A stretch of 40,292 nt of DNA from CAZOEL01 sp964578835 (GCA_964578835.1 CAZOEL010000064.1:1-40292); one strand, 5' to 3'. Positions 16,094 to 24,316 are shown, counted from the stretch's first letter. The notes: generated by a model from the letters alone, not told the origin. Program-made: numbers and translations.

Positions 16094-16306
16094 CTATTTA
16101 TCTTCCAGCAACTGCTCAACTTCGAGCATTCTCCCCAACGCAAGCTCCGCTGTTATGAGCACTTGGCCACACTGGGGGCATTGAGGAAGCTGCTCTGTGA
16201 AATAGTGCCCCAAATACCCTACGTTGGCTTTCTTAATTTCGATCGGAAGCGAACACTTCACGCACATCCATTCGCTCTCTGCAGACGCGGCATCTTTTTC
16301 GCTCAT
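16094..16306 (-). CDS. Small CxxC...CxxC redox protein (DVU_1557-like)
   Basis: The 70-aa protein has two CxxC pairs (C15/C18 in MCVKCS and C43/C46 in QCPQCGQ), which would make a zinc ribbon or rubredoxin-like metal site. The C-terminal helix EVEQLLEDK is typical of the subgroup. AGGGG precedes the ATG. Position 11 bases after the next gene and before the methyltransferase supports one transcript. A role as electron carrier or metal donor for the radical SAM enzyme is inference. Confidence 0.75.
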   Translation of the reverse strand: MSEKDAASAESEWMCVKCSLPIEIKKANVGYLGHYFTEQLPQCPQCGQVLITAELALGRMLEVEQLLEDK

Positions 16307-16316
16307 CTTGTTACCC

Positions 16317-16586
16317 CTACATAATTATCATTCTGTGGCTATAGGCGTCGTGAATGATGAATTCATTCTCGCCGACGGCATACTCAACCCAATAGGTGAC
16401 AGCAGCATGCTGAAGGTGAGCCAAGAAATGGCCGGTCTGCCGATTGAGAAACTTCGTTTGGCTCTTTTCGGCAAAGTCGATCACCAACTGCATGTCGGAA
16501 TCCAAAATCCGCCTCTCTTGCAGGAGCGCTCTGAGCTCGTCGGAAATATTCAGCCTGATCTTTTCAAATCCTTGCGCTTCGGACAT
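16317..16586 (-). CDS. Unrecognised 89-aa protein, first gene of the trs-like cluster
   Basis: This soluble, cysteine-free 89-aa protein begins the cluster, with GGAGAG before the ATG and only ten bases before the next gene. It is predicted to be mixed helix and strand, with a C-terminal half, TYWVEYAVGENEFIIHDAYSHRM, that could form a beta sheet. I do not recognise a domain. Its conserved position beside the DVU_1557-like gene would be worth testing. Confidence 0.65.
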   Translation of the reverse strand: MSEAQGFEKIRLNISDELRALLQERRILDSDMQLVIDFAEKSQTKFLNRQTGHFLAHLQHAAVTYWVEYAVGENEFIIHDAYSHRMIIM

Positions 16587-17033
16587 AGATGCTCTCCAAG
16601 GTCTTTGAAGAAGTTGTTCTTACATACGCCTTCGTTCGCGTCGCGACCGTTATGCCGCGTCTGACGCAAACTGAATAACCATATCGAAAGCCATAGGGAG
16701 GAGTCAAGCGATTTTGGCGTGCGGCGGCAATTCCAAATTTGGCCATGCAGGTGAATAGGGGAAATAAGCTCAGTGCATCTTTCAGATTTCGGAGGAGAAT
16801 AAGCCGGACTGAGCCCCAAATTGAGAATTGCCGGGCGTGTGGCTTCGCCTCTCGCTCTGCGCGCTCAAAGACTGCGTCCATTGCTCAGCGGGATTTTGCT
16901 TTCAGCAAAGTTGTGCTTACGGTTCATTTCGCCAGCCTATTTTCCTATGGACAAGGCCATGGGAATAGGCGATATTCGAATTCAAACACAAGGCATCTGA
17001 CATAGTTACTTTTACAACTAAAAGGAGCTCGAA
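16587..17033. other. Intergenic region between divergent trs cluster and GYD gene
   Basis: These 447 bases separate two divergent transcription units and should hold promoters for both. Open frames here have no ribosome site and no recognisable protein. I see no clear paired hexamers or operator. Confidence 0.5.
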
Positions 17034-17324
17034 ATGCCGATCTATATTTCCATTCTGAAAATGACTCCCGAGGGGAATAAGGACATCAAAGGATCGCGGG
17101 CGCGCTTCGATGCGGGCATGAAGGCGGTTGAGCACGCGGGAGGCAAGATTCTTTCCGCCCATTATGTGGTTGCCAAGGGAGAGTACATTATTATTACCGA
17201 CTTTCCGAGCGAGGAAGCGCGCGTAAAGTCCATGATCAACGCTGTTCAGCGCGGAACCGTCAGTTATGAAGTCTATAAAGCCATCCCGGTGGAAGATTTT
17301 TTCAAGCTGGTTGAAGAGGCTTAA
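17034..17324 (+). CDS. GYD domain-containing protein
   Basis: This 96-aa small alpha/beta protein belongs to the GYD family, named for a conserved Gly-Tyr-Asp-type stretch seen here as KGEYIIITDFPSEEARVKSM. The N-terminal YISILKMTPEGNKDIKGS and the ferredoxin-like strand-helix pattern fit a dimeric stress-responsive fold. AAGGAG precedes the ATG at normal spacing. The function of the family is unknown, and the gene stands alone between a divergent cluster and a deacetylase-like gene. Confidence 0.85.
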   Translation: MPIYISILKMTPEGNKDIKGSRARFDAGMKAVEHAGGKILSAHYVVAKGEYIIITDFPSEEARVKSMINAVQRGTVSYEVYKAIPVEDFFKLVEEA

Positions 17325-17348
17325 CTCCACTTGACGATGCCTCAAATC

Positions 17349-17396
17349 GTTTCAGGCGGCATGAAGTCATGAGCAACACCTTCTGCCGCCGAAACT
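17349..17396 (+). terminator. Hairpin downstream of the GYD gene
   Basis: GTTTCAGGCGGCA pairs with TGCCGCCGAAAC with one bulged A, around a loop of about 21 bases, 25 bases after the GYD stop. There is no T-run, so terminator activity is only probable. Confidence 0.4.
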
Positions 17397-17504
17397 TGGC
17401 AGAGCTTTCTCTTTGTGAGCCTTGTCCGTTTATGTTTCAAAGGGCGCCGAGATTAGCCCGGAAGTGAATCGCTCCCGCATGCGTTGGCGAAAAAGGACGC
17501 TGGT

Positions 17505-18482
17505 ATGAGAAAGACAGGTTTTCTTTATGATGAGCGGTTTTTACTGCACTGTACAAGTCCCGGCCACCCGGAGGCTCCAGGGAGAGTCGAGTGCGCATAC
17601 AAGGGAATTGTAGAGGGGGGCCTCCTGGACAATCTCATCCTTGTCAATGCGGTCCGAGCGGAAGAAAGATGGGTTGAAGCCGCGCACCACCCGGAGTACA
17701 TGAATCGATTCAAAGAAGCCTGTTGTTGTGGATGGTCCGAATTCGGACATCCGGACAACCAGATGTGTGAAGAGACTTTTGAAGTGGCGATGCTTGCCGT
17801 CGGGGGAATCCTGGAAATGGCGAAATTGCTTATGACAGGAGAAATCGACAACGGTTTTTGTTGTGTCCGCCCCCCCGGTCATCACGCTGAAGCGGACAGA
17901 GCGCTGGGCTTTTGCTACTTCAACAATATCGCTATTGCGGCCAAGTATCTTCAAGCAGAATGGGGCGTCAAGCGAGTGGGCATCATCGATTTCGATGTCC
18001 ACCATGGAAACGGAACTCAGAGTATCTTCGAATGCGATCCATCAGTATTCTATTACTCCATCCACGAGCATCCTTCTTTCTCATTTCCCGGAACGGGTCG
18101 AGAATTCGAGAAAGGCTCCGAGGAAGGCTACGGGTATACCCTGAACGTACCCGTGCTTCCAGGACAGAGAGACCAGGGATATCAGTCCCTTTTCGAGAAG
18201 AGCCTCTTACCCGCATTTGAAGCGTTTTCTCCGGAAGTCATTCTCGTCTCCGCCGGCTTCGACGCCCATGAGGATGACGATATGTCCGACCTGAAGTTGT
18301 CTACCGAATGCTTTTCATGGATTATGGCGAGAATCGTCGGTCTCGCGGACGCGTACTCGAGCGGGAGGCTCATTTCCATTATGGAAGGAGGATACTGCCT
18401 TAAGAGACTCCCCGAGCTTGCACGGAATCATGTTGAAGTCTTGCTTGATATCTACGATCCCATGACGTCCATGGGGTTCTAA
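17505..18482 (+). CDS. Histone deacetylase superfamily (AcuC/acetylpolyamine-like) amidohydrolase
   Basis: The zinc-dependent deacetylase-fold enzyme has complete catalytic motifs: RPPGHHA with the tandem histidines, GIIDFDVHHGNGTQ with zinc ligands, SAGFDAHEDDD and EGGYCL. I place the start at ATG 17505 (325 aa), since AAGGA lies seven bases upstream; a TTG at 17484 in frame has weaker support. Bacterial relatives act on acetylated lysines, polyamines or acyl-CoA synthetases, so regulation of an acyl-CoA ligase such as the benzoate ligase is conceivable but unproven. No partner acetyltransferase gene is adjacent. Confidence 0.88.
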   Translation: MRKTGFLYDERFLLHCTSPGHPEAPGRVECAYKGIVEGGLLDNLILVNAVRAEERWVEAAHHPEYMNRFKEACCCGWSEFGHPDNQMCEETFEVAMLAVGGILEMAKLLMTGEIDNGFCCVRPPGHHAEADRALGFCYFNNIAIAAKYLQAEWGVKRVGIIDFDVHHGNGTQSIFECDPSVFYYSIHEHPSFSFPGTGREFEKGSEEGYGYTLNVPVLPGQRDQGYQSLFEKSLLPAFEAFSPEVILVSAGFDAHEDDDMSDLKLSTECFSWIMARIVGLADAYSSGRLISIMEGGYCLKRLPELARNHVEVLLDIYDPMTSMGF

Positions 18483-18853
18483 TCTTTTTGCCTGTTGCCA
18501 AGCCTCCTACTTTCGCTCCTCGCCAATAGAAGATCCGCATCCAGCAGCAATTCATGGTCATTCTCCCGCCATATCGATACCGATATCGCTCCATGTCCGT
18601 CGATCCGATTTTTCCCTTGATTATCCAACCTTGTCATGCCACGTTAATAACATTCATCCATTTGATCCAATCATGCTTCGTGCAGATCTGACGGCCATTC
18701 AAAGTGTCACTGAAATCTGCATTAGAGTCTTGAGTCTTATGAGCAAGAGAGTTAAAAGGATGAGGCTAACCGAAGAGACTCGGCATGAAGCTCGTTGGCC
18801 ATTCGGGAGCCGATCGCGGGCAGTCTCGACATAACTTAAAAGGAAGCCGCAAA
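18483..18853. other. Intergenic region before the DUF6125-like gene
   Basis: No gene is supported in these 371 bases. A short palindrome (ATATCG, ATAC, CGATAT at 18571-18586) is the only structure I noted. A small frame at 18631-18834 has no ribosome site. Confidence 0.5.
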
Positions 18854-19597
18854 ATGGATTATCAACCTGATTGTCAGCAAGATTTGAATCATGAAGATAC
18901 AGCTCGACTCGTGATGGATTTCATCCACCGTATCATAATGCACCACGGCATGTGGTTTGCTGAAGTGAAACATCTCCTGGGACCTGAAAAAGCTTATTCG
19001 GCGCTCTCCGAAGCATATGCGCGCAGCGTCGAAATTCAAATGAAAAGATTGTCCAGAACGTTGGGGTTTGAGCTTCAGAACGGGATACCCAAGCCCCTGC
19101 TCGATCTTTCTGAGGAAGCTCTCAAGTCGCTGAAGGAGAACATCGCTCTCAACTGGCTGGCAAATGACGGGGTGTGGTTTCAATCCGTAGAGTTTTCTAA
19201 AGGAATGTTCGCTGCAAAACTGTGCAATGATTCCTGCTGGTCACAGTTTTCCCCTTTCGAAGCGTGGGCCGTAAGAAGGTTTTTGAACCTTCCCGAGGAC
19301 AGCGGCTTGGAAGGCTTGAAGAAAGCCCTGCAGTTCCGCCTGTATGCAACTATCAATCGTCAGTCGATCATCGAAGATGCGCCTTCGGGCTTTGCCTTTC
19401 GAATGAATGAATGCCGGGTGCAGGTGAGCAGACAGAAAAAAGGCCTCGATGATTATCCATGTAAGTCTGCGGGCGTTCTTGAAGCCACAGCTTTCGCTCT
19501 GGCGATAGACCCGAGAATCAAAACAGAGTGCATAGCATGCCCTCCTGACCCACACCCCGATGAGTGGGTCTGCGCCTGGCGTTTTTCAATCGAATAG
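18854..19597 (+). CDS. DUF6125-like protein
   Basis: I start at ATG 18854, where AAAGGAAG lies upstream, giving 247 aa. The C-terminal half contains NECRVQVSRQKKGLDDYPCKSAG (about residues 177-199) and ends TECIACPPDPHPDEWVCAW, a conserved cysteine pattern I associate with DUF6125 / L-2-amino-thiazoline-4-carboxylate-hydrolase-like proteins of anaerobes. The N-terminal half is helical. A catalytic role for the cysteines is plausible but unproven. The gene stands alone upstream of the NifX-like gene, with 170 bases between. Confidence 0.7.
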   Translation: MDYQPDCQQDLNHEDTARLVMDFIHRIIMHHGMWFAEVKHLLGPEKAYSALSEAYARSVEIQMKRLSRTLGFELQNGIPKPLLDLSEEALKSLKENIALNWLANDGVWFQSVEFSKGMFAAKLCNDSCWSQFSPFEAWAVRRFLNLPEDSGLEGLKKALQFRLYATINRQSIIEDAPSGFAFRMNECRVQVSRQKKGLDDYPCKSAGVLEATAFALAIDPRIKTECIACPPDPHPDEWVCAWRFSIE

Positions 19598-19767
19598 CCG
19601 TTATGGCATTGGAGGTCGGAAGCAGCCTTTTATTCTGGCTTCCAACTCCGGAGTTTTGTATTCTCAGAGCGAGTCACGAACACCTAACCGGTGGTTACTG
19701 CTTCTGACGCCCAATATGCGAGTTGGTTCGAAATCACTTACTTTAGCGACGATGAGGAGATGGTTTT

Positions 19768-20142
19768 ATGAGAATTTGCTTTCCCACCGAGAATTTGAAG
19801 GGACTTGAGAGTGATGTGTACGGTCATTTCGGATCTGCTCCCGGCTTTGTCATCGTCAATACGGGCAACATGGCTGTCGAGGAGATCAACAACAACGACC
19901 TGCATCACGCGCATGGAATGTGCCAGCCACTGAAGGCTTTGGGCGGTCGGGAAGTGGAGGCGGTCGTGGTCGGCGGCATAGGCGCGGGCGCTCTGATGAA
20001 ATTGCAGGCGCAGGGGATTGCCGTATTCCGGGCTCTGCAAGGCTCTGTCAAAGAGAATCTCCATTTCATTCAGGAAGGTAAGCTGCCTCATTTCGGCGTC
20101 GAGCACACCTGCGGCGGCCATTCCGACGGTTGCGGACACTAG
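19768..20142 (+). CDS. NifX/NafY-like dinitrogenase cofactor-family protein
   Basis: The 124-aa protein has the Fe-Mo cofactor-binding fold seen in NifX, NifY, NafY and the C-terminus of NifB: MRICFPTEN, then SDVYGHFGSAPGFVIVNT, and VEAVVVGGIGAGALMKLQAQGIAVFRA. Unlike minimal members, it ends in a His/Cys-rich tail (HTCGGHSDGCGH) that looks metal-binding. GAGGAG precedes the ATG. No other nif gene is present, so a role in a general iron-sulfur or molybdenum trafficking step, rather than nitrogenase itself, is more likely. The next gene, an FmdB-like zinc ribbon, starts 22 bases later. Confidence 0.9.
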   Translation: MRICFPTENLKGLESDVYGHFGSAPGFVIVNTGNMAVEEINNNDLHHAHGMCQPLKALGGREVEAVVVGGIGAGALMKLQAQGIAVFRALQGSVKENLHFIQEGKLPHFGVEHTCGGHSDGCGH

Positions 20143-20164
20143 AAAGAGAAAGGAGAAAGTCATT

Positions 20165-20419
20165 ATGCCAATCTATGAATATCTCTGTCCATCTTGCGGG
20201 CGTGTTTCGGAAAAGCTCGTCATGAACGCGAATGAGTCAGTATCCTGTTCCCATTGTGGAAATGCCGACTTGAGAAGGTTGCTCTCCACGTCATCTTCCG
20301 CGTCCGGGGTGAAGAGCGACGGGCGGGTTCCAGGAGCCGGGGATACGGCATGCTGTGGCGCCGGCCCCTCTTCCCAAGGATGTATTCCGGGATCATGCTG
20401 TGGAAAGTCGAATTTCTAA
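20165..20419 (+). CDS. FmdB-family zinc ribbon protein
   Basis: The 84-aa protein starts with the FmdB signature MPIYEYLCPSCG. It forms a zinc ribbon with C8, C11, C28 and C31, followed by a Ser-rich linker and a tail with repeated Cys (ACCGAGPSSQGCIPGSCCGK). AAAGGAG precedes ATG 20165. It is the second gene of a tight unit with the NifX-like gene, and its 3' end overlaps the PhnD-like gene, so co-transcription is likely. The family is often regulatory, but its function here is unknown. Confidence 0.88.
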   Translation: MPIYEYLCPSCGRVSEKLVMNANESVSCSHCGNADLRRLLSTSSSASGVKSDGRVPGAGDTACCGAGPSSQGCIPGSCCGKSNF

Positions 20420-21353
20420 ATTATTAAAGCTTCTTCCTTTTATTTTCCCTTTTCTCCTTTTGCTCATTGCTTTGGCTTGCAACCAGAAGGGAGAAGAGGC
20501 GCGTTATGTCGATTTTTCCAAGAGAGAAGAAGTGGGGTTCGATGAAGACCCGAACACGATAACCTATGCTTACGTCCCACAATATTTTCACCGGGTTTCC
20601 TTCGAGCTTCACAACCCTCTTGTCGAGTACCTGAAACGGGAAACCGATCTTCCCATAAGACAGGTTTTTCCCGACAGCTTCGACGACTTCATAAAGATGT
20701 TCGGACAGGGAAAGATCGACATATCCTTCTCCAACCCCTTTCTTTACATTAAGATCGCCCGCAGGTTCGGAGCCAAGGCTTTCGCTCGCATCATCGAAAC
20801 AAACGGAGAGAAATATTTTCGCGGTCAGATCATCTCTCGCAGCGACAACAAGCGCATAGAATCTTTGCAGGACTGTATCGGAAAGCGCTGGGTGGCGGTT
20901 GATCCGTCTTCTGCCGGAGGATATCTTTACGCACTTGGCCTTTTTGGGGATGTGGGCATAAAAAAAGAGGATTTCTCGGAGATATCTTTCGTCTCCGGTC
21001 CCGGAGGACAACAGGAGAAGGTTGTTCTTGCCGTGCTTTCGGGAAGATACGACATAGGCTCCATACGCGAAGGGACCCTGGATCTGATGGCCGAACGGAC
21101 AGACCTGAGCATGATAAGAGTGCTCGCATACACGCCCTGGTATCCGGGATGGTTGTATGCCGCCAGAGCAGGCCTTGATGAGCAGGTACTGACAGCGATC
21201 AAAGAGGCGTTCCTGAAGCTAGACTGCACTAGTCCCGAAGAGAGCCCGATTTGCGGGAGCGCCCGAATTTCCGGGATAATTTCCGGAGAAGACGGAGATT
21301 TCGATTCGGTTCGGGATCTCGCGGCCAAAGCCGGAATTAACCTGGACGAATAG
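20400..21353 (+). CDS. PhnD-like phosphate/phosphonate-type substrate-binding lipoprotein
   Basis: This PhnD-family periplasmic binding protein has a lipoprotein signal ending at LIALAC (lipidated Cys at residue 27). I give GTG 20400 as start (317 aa) because it yields a neat signal peptide and overlaps the FmdB stop by 20 bases. GTG 20355 is an alternative, and no start has a strong Shine-Dalgarno. The domain runs from YAYVPQYFHRVSFELHNPLVEYL through SFSNPFLYI and VDPSSAGGY. There is no ABC permease or ATPase nearby, and the next gene is a sensor histidine kinase, so the binding protein probably presents its ligand to the kinase. The ligand is unknown. Confidence 0.85.
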   Translation: MESRISKLLKLLPFIFPFLLLLIALACNQKGEEARYVDFSKREEVGFDEDPNTITYAYVPQYFHRVSFELHNPLVEYLKRETDLPIRQVFPDSFDDFIKMFGQGKIDISFSNPFLYIKIARRFGAKAFARIIETNGEKYFRGQIISRSDNKRIESLQDCIGKRWVAVDPSSAGGYLYALGLFGDVGIKKEDFSEISFVSGPGGQQEKVVLAVLSGRYDIGSIREGTLDLMAERTDLSMIRVLAYTPWYPGWLYAARAGLDEQVLTAIKEAFLKLDCTSPEESPICGSARISGIISGEDGDFDSVRDLAAKAGINLDE

Positions 21354-21355
21354 AG

Positions 21356-23014
21356 ATGGCCATGATATCGCGAGTAAGCTATCGCACAAAAATTTCTATT
21401 TCTATGATAGCCATTTTGCTTCTGTTCGGGGCATCGCTCGCTTTCATTATCAGCAGAATAGTCTCAAAGGCTCTTCTTGAAGAGAGTAAGAGCCGAGGCG
21501 CCTCAACAGCCATGCATCTTGCGGCTAGAATAACGGAGCCATTGCTCGCCATGGATTTCGTGCGCATGAAGGGAATGGTGGACGAGGCGGCGAGATCGAG
21601 CGAAGACACGGTTTTCATTTTCATACTCGAAAAGCGCGGAAAACCTCTGGTCCATACCTTCACGGGCGGCTTCCCGGTAGATTTGGTGAAAGCTAATGAT
21701 TCGCCGAGCGACATTCCCTTCCACGTCCAGCTCATCACGGATGGAATGGAGCTCTTCTATGACTTCGCCGCGCCCGTAACGGTCGGAAAGGAGCGATTGG
21801 GAACCGTCCGCTACGGAATGTCCCATCATCGGATAAGCTCGGCGGTAGATCGCCTTTTGTGGATCACCTTTCTCGCCATTGCCGTGGCTACCTCGATCGC
21901 GACAATCATCGGCACAATGCTCGCCCGTTCTGTTGCAAAAAGAGTCCAAACGCTTCGCAGCTCTGCGGAGGAAATCGTCAAGGGCAACCTGGACATTCAA
22001 GCTCTTCCTGAGCCCGGACAACAGTGCTGGGAGTCGATCCAATGCGACAATAAGGACTGTCCCGCATTCGGCGAACGCCGTTATCGATGCTGGTACATTC
22101 CCGGAACACTCTGCCCCACATGCATTCAAGGCGATTTTGAGAAGAAGGTTGAAAACTGCAAGAAATGCCCCGTGTACAGGAAGAATGCAGGAGATGAGAT
22201 ACAAGATCTGGCGGAATACTTCGATGTTATGGCGATGACCCTCAAGAAGCGAATGGAGGATCTAAAAGTTCTTCAGGAAAGAATCATCCAATCCCAGAAG
22301 CTCGAATCTCTGGGGCAGCTTGCCGCAGGAGTAGCCCATGAGCTAAACACGCCTCTTGGCATCATTCTCGGCTATACTCAGCTCATGCTCGAAGACGCGC
22401 AGGAAGGCTCTGAAAACCATGAATCGCTTCTGGTGCTCGAGAAGCACTGCAGAATCTGCAAAAAAATCGTGGCGGACCTCCTTCGTTTTTCCCGCACCAC
22501 GGCTAGCGATAAGAAGCCGTTGATCATGAGCGATCTTCTGGAGCAAGTCCTTGCCGTAGTAGAGCATACATTGGCTTTGGATAGAATTTCTATCGACCGC
22601 GACTTCGATCCCGATGCACCGCCTGTTTTCGGAGACCCCGAGAAACTCCAGCAGGTTTTCTTGAACCTGCTCAACAACGCTCACGACGCTATCGGCTCAG
22701 ACGGAAAGGTGACCGTATCAGTAAGCCACGATCACCTCAAAAGCGAAGTCGTGGTTTCAGTAGCCGACACCGGCCAGGGAATCCCCGACGAAATCAAGGA
22801 CAAGATTTTTGATCCTTTCTTTACCACAAAGGGTGTCGGCAAAGGAACGGGGCTCGGGCTTTCCGTCACATTCGGCATTGTTAAAGACCACGGAGCCCAT
22901 ATCGAACTTGAGAGCGCCACCTCAGAAGCCGGAGCCGAAGTCGTCGACAAGGAAAGCGAAAGAAGAAAAAGCGGAACCACTTTCAAGCTTCATTTCCCGG
23001 CATACAAACAGTAA
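21356..23014 (+). CDS. Membrane sensor histidine kinase with cysteine-rich insert
   Basis: The 552-aa kinase has a membrane span at about residues 12-34, an extracytoplasmic sensor domain, a second span at about 165-190 and a HAMP region. A cysteine-rich insert at residues 224-272 contains CWESIQCDNKDCPAFG and CKKCPVY, with nine cysteines by my count. The HisKA phospho-acceptor is H328 in AAGVAHELNTPLG, and the ATPase domain has FLNLLNNAHDAI, DTGQGIPDE and GTGLGLSV. It starts two bases after the PhnD-like gene and is presumably coupled to it. No response regulator is adjacent. The Cys-rich insert may bind metal or sense redox; this is inference. Confidence 0.92.
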   Translation: MAMISRVSYRTKISISMIAILLLFGASLAFIISRIVSKALLEESKSRGASTAMHLAARITEPLLAMDFVRMKGMVDEAARSSEDTVFIFILEKRGKPLVHTFTGGFPVDLVKANDSPSDIPFHVQLITDGMELFYDFAAPVTVGKERLGTVRYGMSHHRISSAVDRLLWITFLAIAVATSIATIIGTMLARSVAKRVQTLRSSAEEIVKGNLDIQALPEPGQQCWESIQCDNKDCPAFGERRYRCWYIPGTLCPTCIQGDFEKKVENCKKCPVYRKNAGDEIQDLAEYFDVMAMTLKKRMEDLKVLQERIIQSQKLESLGQLAAGVAHELNTPLGIILGYTQLMLEDAQEGSENHESLLVLEKHCRICKKIVADLLRFSRTTASDKKPLIMSDLLEQVLAVVEHTLALDRISIDRDFDPDAPPVFGDPEKLQQVFLNLLNNAHDAIGSDGKVTVSVSHDHLKSEVVVSVADTGQGIPDEIKDKIFDPFFTTKGVGKGTGLGLSVTFGIVKDHGAHIELESATSEAGAEVVDKESERRKSGTTFKLHFPAYKQ

Positions 23015-23136
23015 TTCCTCTCCGCATCGCGCTGACAAGTGAACAATAGCGAGTGCGGCTTTTTTCACAACGCTTCCGATGACTTAGAATTGTTCCTTGA
23101 CACATGCATTCCGCCCATATATCCAAATTCACTGTA

Positions 23137-23178
23137 TCCCTTCTATCTGCAAGCGCCTGCGCTTGCAGATAGAAGGGA
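23137..23178. terminator. Perfect 19-bp hairpin after the histidine kinase gene
   Basis: TCCCTTCTATCTGCAAGCG pairs perfectly with its complement around a CCTG loop. It lies about 120 bases after the kinase stop and 68 before the next start. It may be a terminator or a remnant mobile palindrome; there is no T-run. Confidence 0.5.
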
Positions 23179-23245
23179 GCTTGGGGGCCGCCTGCGCTGT
23201 TCAAGGACTTATTCTTAGCCATTTTTGACCACAGGAGGAAGCAGA

Positions 23246-23824
23246 ATGAAGATATGGACCATCGTTTTGTGCGCTGCATTCGTCATCGCAACGTGCGGGT
23301 CATGCCTCGCTCAATCATCCGATAAAGGCTCCACCATTGCCGATACGAAAGGATTTGAGCCGCCCAAGCCAAATTTGGAATTCATGGCTCGCTTTTCCGT
23401 TGATCTCATTGCGCCCGTATGGGAGTTGGGTGAAACAACGGATTTGGGCAGAAGGCGCATCATACCCATCACGGGCGGAAAATTTGAAGGCCCTCTCCTC
23501 AATGGAAAAATATTGAACAACGGCGCCGACTGGCAGGTCGTTACGAAGGATGGTCTCGCAATCATCGATACCCGTTATCTTCTCCAAGCGGATGACGACT
23601 CGTTGATTTACCTTCAAACCAAAGGCTACCGCTATGGCCCGCCTGAAGTCATGGCCAGAGTGGCCAAAGGCGAGGTTGTCGATGGCAACCAATACTATTT
23701 CCGTATCTACATGACCTTTGAAACCAGCTCCAAGAAATACGAGTGGCTCAACCGGGCGATGGCGGTCGGATACGCCATGAGGCTTGGCAATGCAGTTGTT
23801 TATGACGCTTATTTGATCAAATAG
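23246..23824 (+). CDS. Secreted DUF3237-like protein
   Basis: The start is ATG 23246, where AGGAGGAAG lies upstream, giving 192 aa with a signal peptide MKIWTIVLCAAFVIATCGSCLAQ. The mature part matches the DUF3237 pattern: LIAPVWELGETTDLGRRRIIPI, GGKFEGPLLNGKIL, GADWQVV and IDTRYLLQADDDSLIYLQTKGYR. The family is a small beta-barrel of unknown function, sometimes cytoplasmic; here it is exported. The upstream hairpin probably separates it from the kinase unit. Confidence 0.85.
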   Translation: MKIWTIVLCAAFVIATCGSCLAQSSDKGSTIADTKGFEPPKPNLEFMARFSVDLIAPVWELGETTDLGRRRIIPITGGKFEGPLLNGKILNNGADWQVVTKDGLAIIDTRYLLQADDDSLIYLQTKGYRYGPPEVMARVAKGEVVDGNQYYFRIYMTFETSSKKYEWLNRAMAVGYAMRLGNAVVYDAYLIK

Positions 23825-24061
23825 ACCGGTCTGGAGCGGCAAGGCCCCCTTTCTATTCTTTCGGCTTATAGCAGCCGACCAAGGCCGAAAATTGTCAGTA
23901 TCAAAGCAGAAGAACACTGCTAATGGCCTGCCCTACCCAAAAAGTTTGCGTTTCTTTGCTGGACAGCTCCCCACTGCTCCAGGTATATACTAAGTTTGTG
24001 TGGCTTTATTACAATTCTTATTCCGAGGTGCTCAGCATGAGAAGAGACAGCTTGAAGCTAC

Positions 24062-24145
24062 CACCGAACCGCCTCCGGTGATTTTTTTACGCAAGGAGGC
24101 GAAGGTATGGCGAGGAGCCATCATGAAACCGGCAAAAGGGGCTGA
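24062..24145 (+). promoter_or_regulatory. Possible leader with competing hairpins and a 12-codon ORF
   Basis: CACCG at 24062-24066 can pair with CGGTG at 24076-24080, followed by T7, a terminator-like hairpin. Alternatively CGCCTCC at 24070-24076 can pair with GGAGGCG at 24095-24101, which would hide the Shine-Dalgarno in front of ATG 24107, the start of a 12-codon frame ending at 24145. The two structures share bases and exclude each other. This suggests attenuation or translational control of the membrane microprotein at 24182. The pairings are seen; the function is inferred. Confidence 0.35.
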
Positions 24146-24181
24146 ATGACATTTTCATGATTCGGAGAGGAGGCGAGAGTT

Positions 24182-24316
24182 ATGTGGTTTGGATTTGCGC
24201 TAGGTCTCTTCTTGGGAGTAGGGCTGGGGATTCTTACCGTTGGACTTCTCCAGATGGCGTCAAGACCTCACAGCGAACTGCCTTACGACTATCAGGAAGC
24301 GCAGGAGGACTCGTAA
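24182..24316 (+). CDS. 44-aa single-pass membrane microprotein
   Basis: The ATG at 24182 follows GAGGAGG (GAGAGGAGGCGAGAGTT) at usable spacing. The 44 codons encode a glycine-rich hydrophobic helix of about 24 residues (MWFGFALGLFLGVGLGILTV and on) and an acidic tail ending QEAQEDS. The GxxxG-like spacing suggests helix packing. A terminator-like hairpin follows at 24362-24408. Its features resemble a second small protein at 24634. I know no family for it. Confidence 0.6.
   Translation: MWFGFALGLFLGVGLGILTVGLLQMASRPHSELPYDYQEAQEDS

Noticed and set aside
16564..16881. Minus-strand frame upstream of the 89-aa gene
   Set aside because: Overlaps the 89-aa gene start region in another frame and has no ribosome site; likely spurious.
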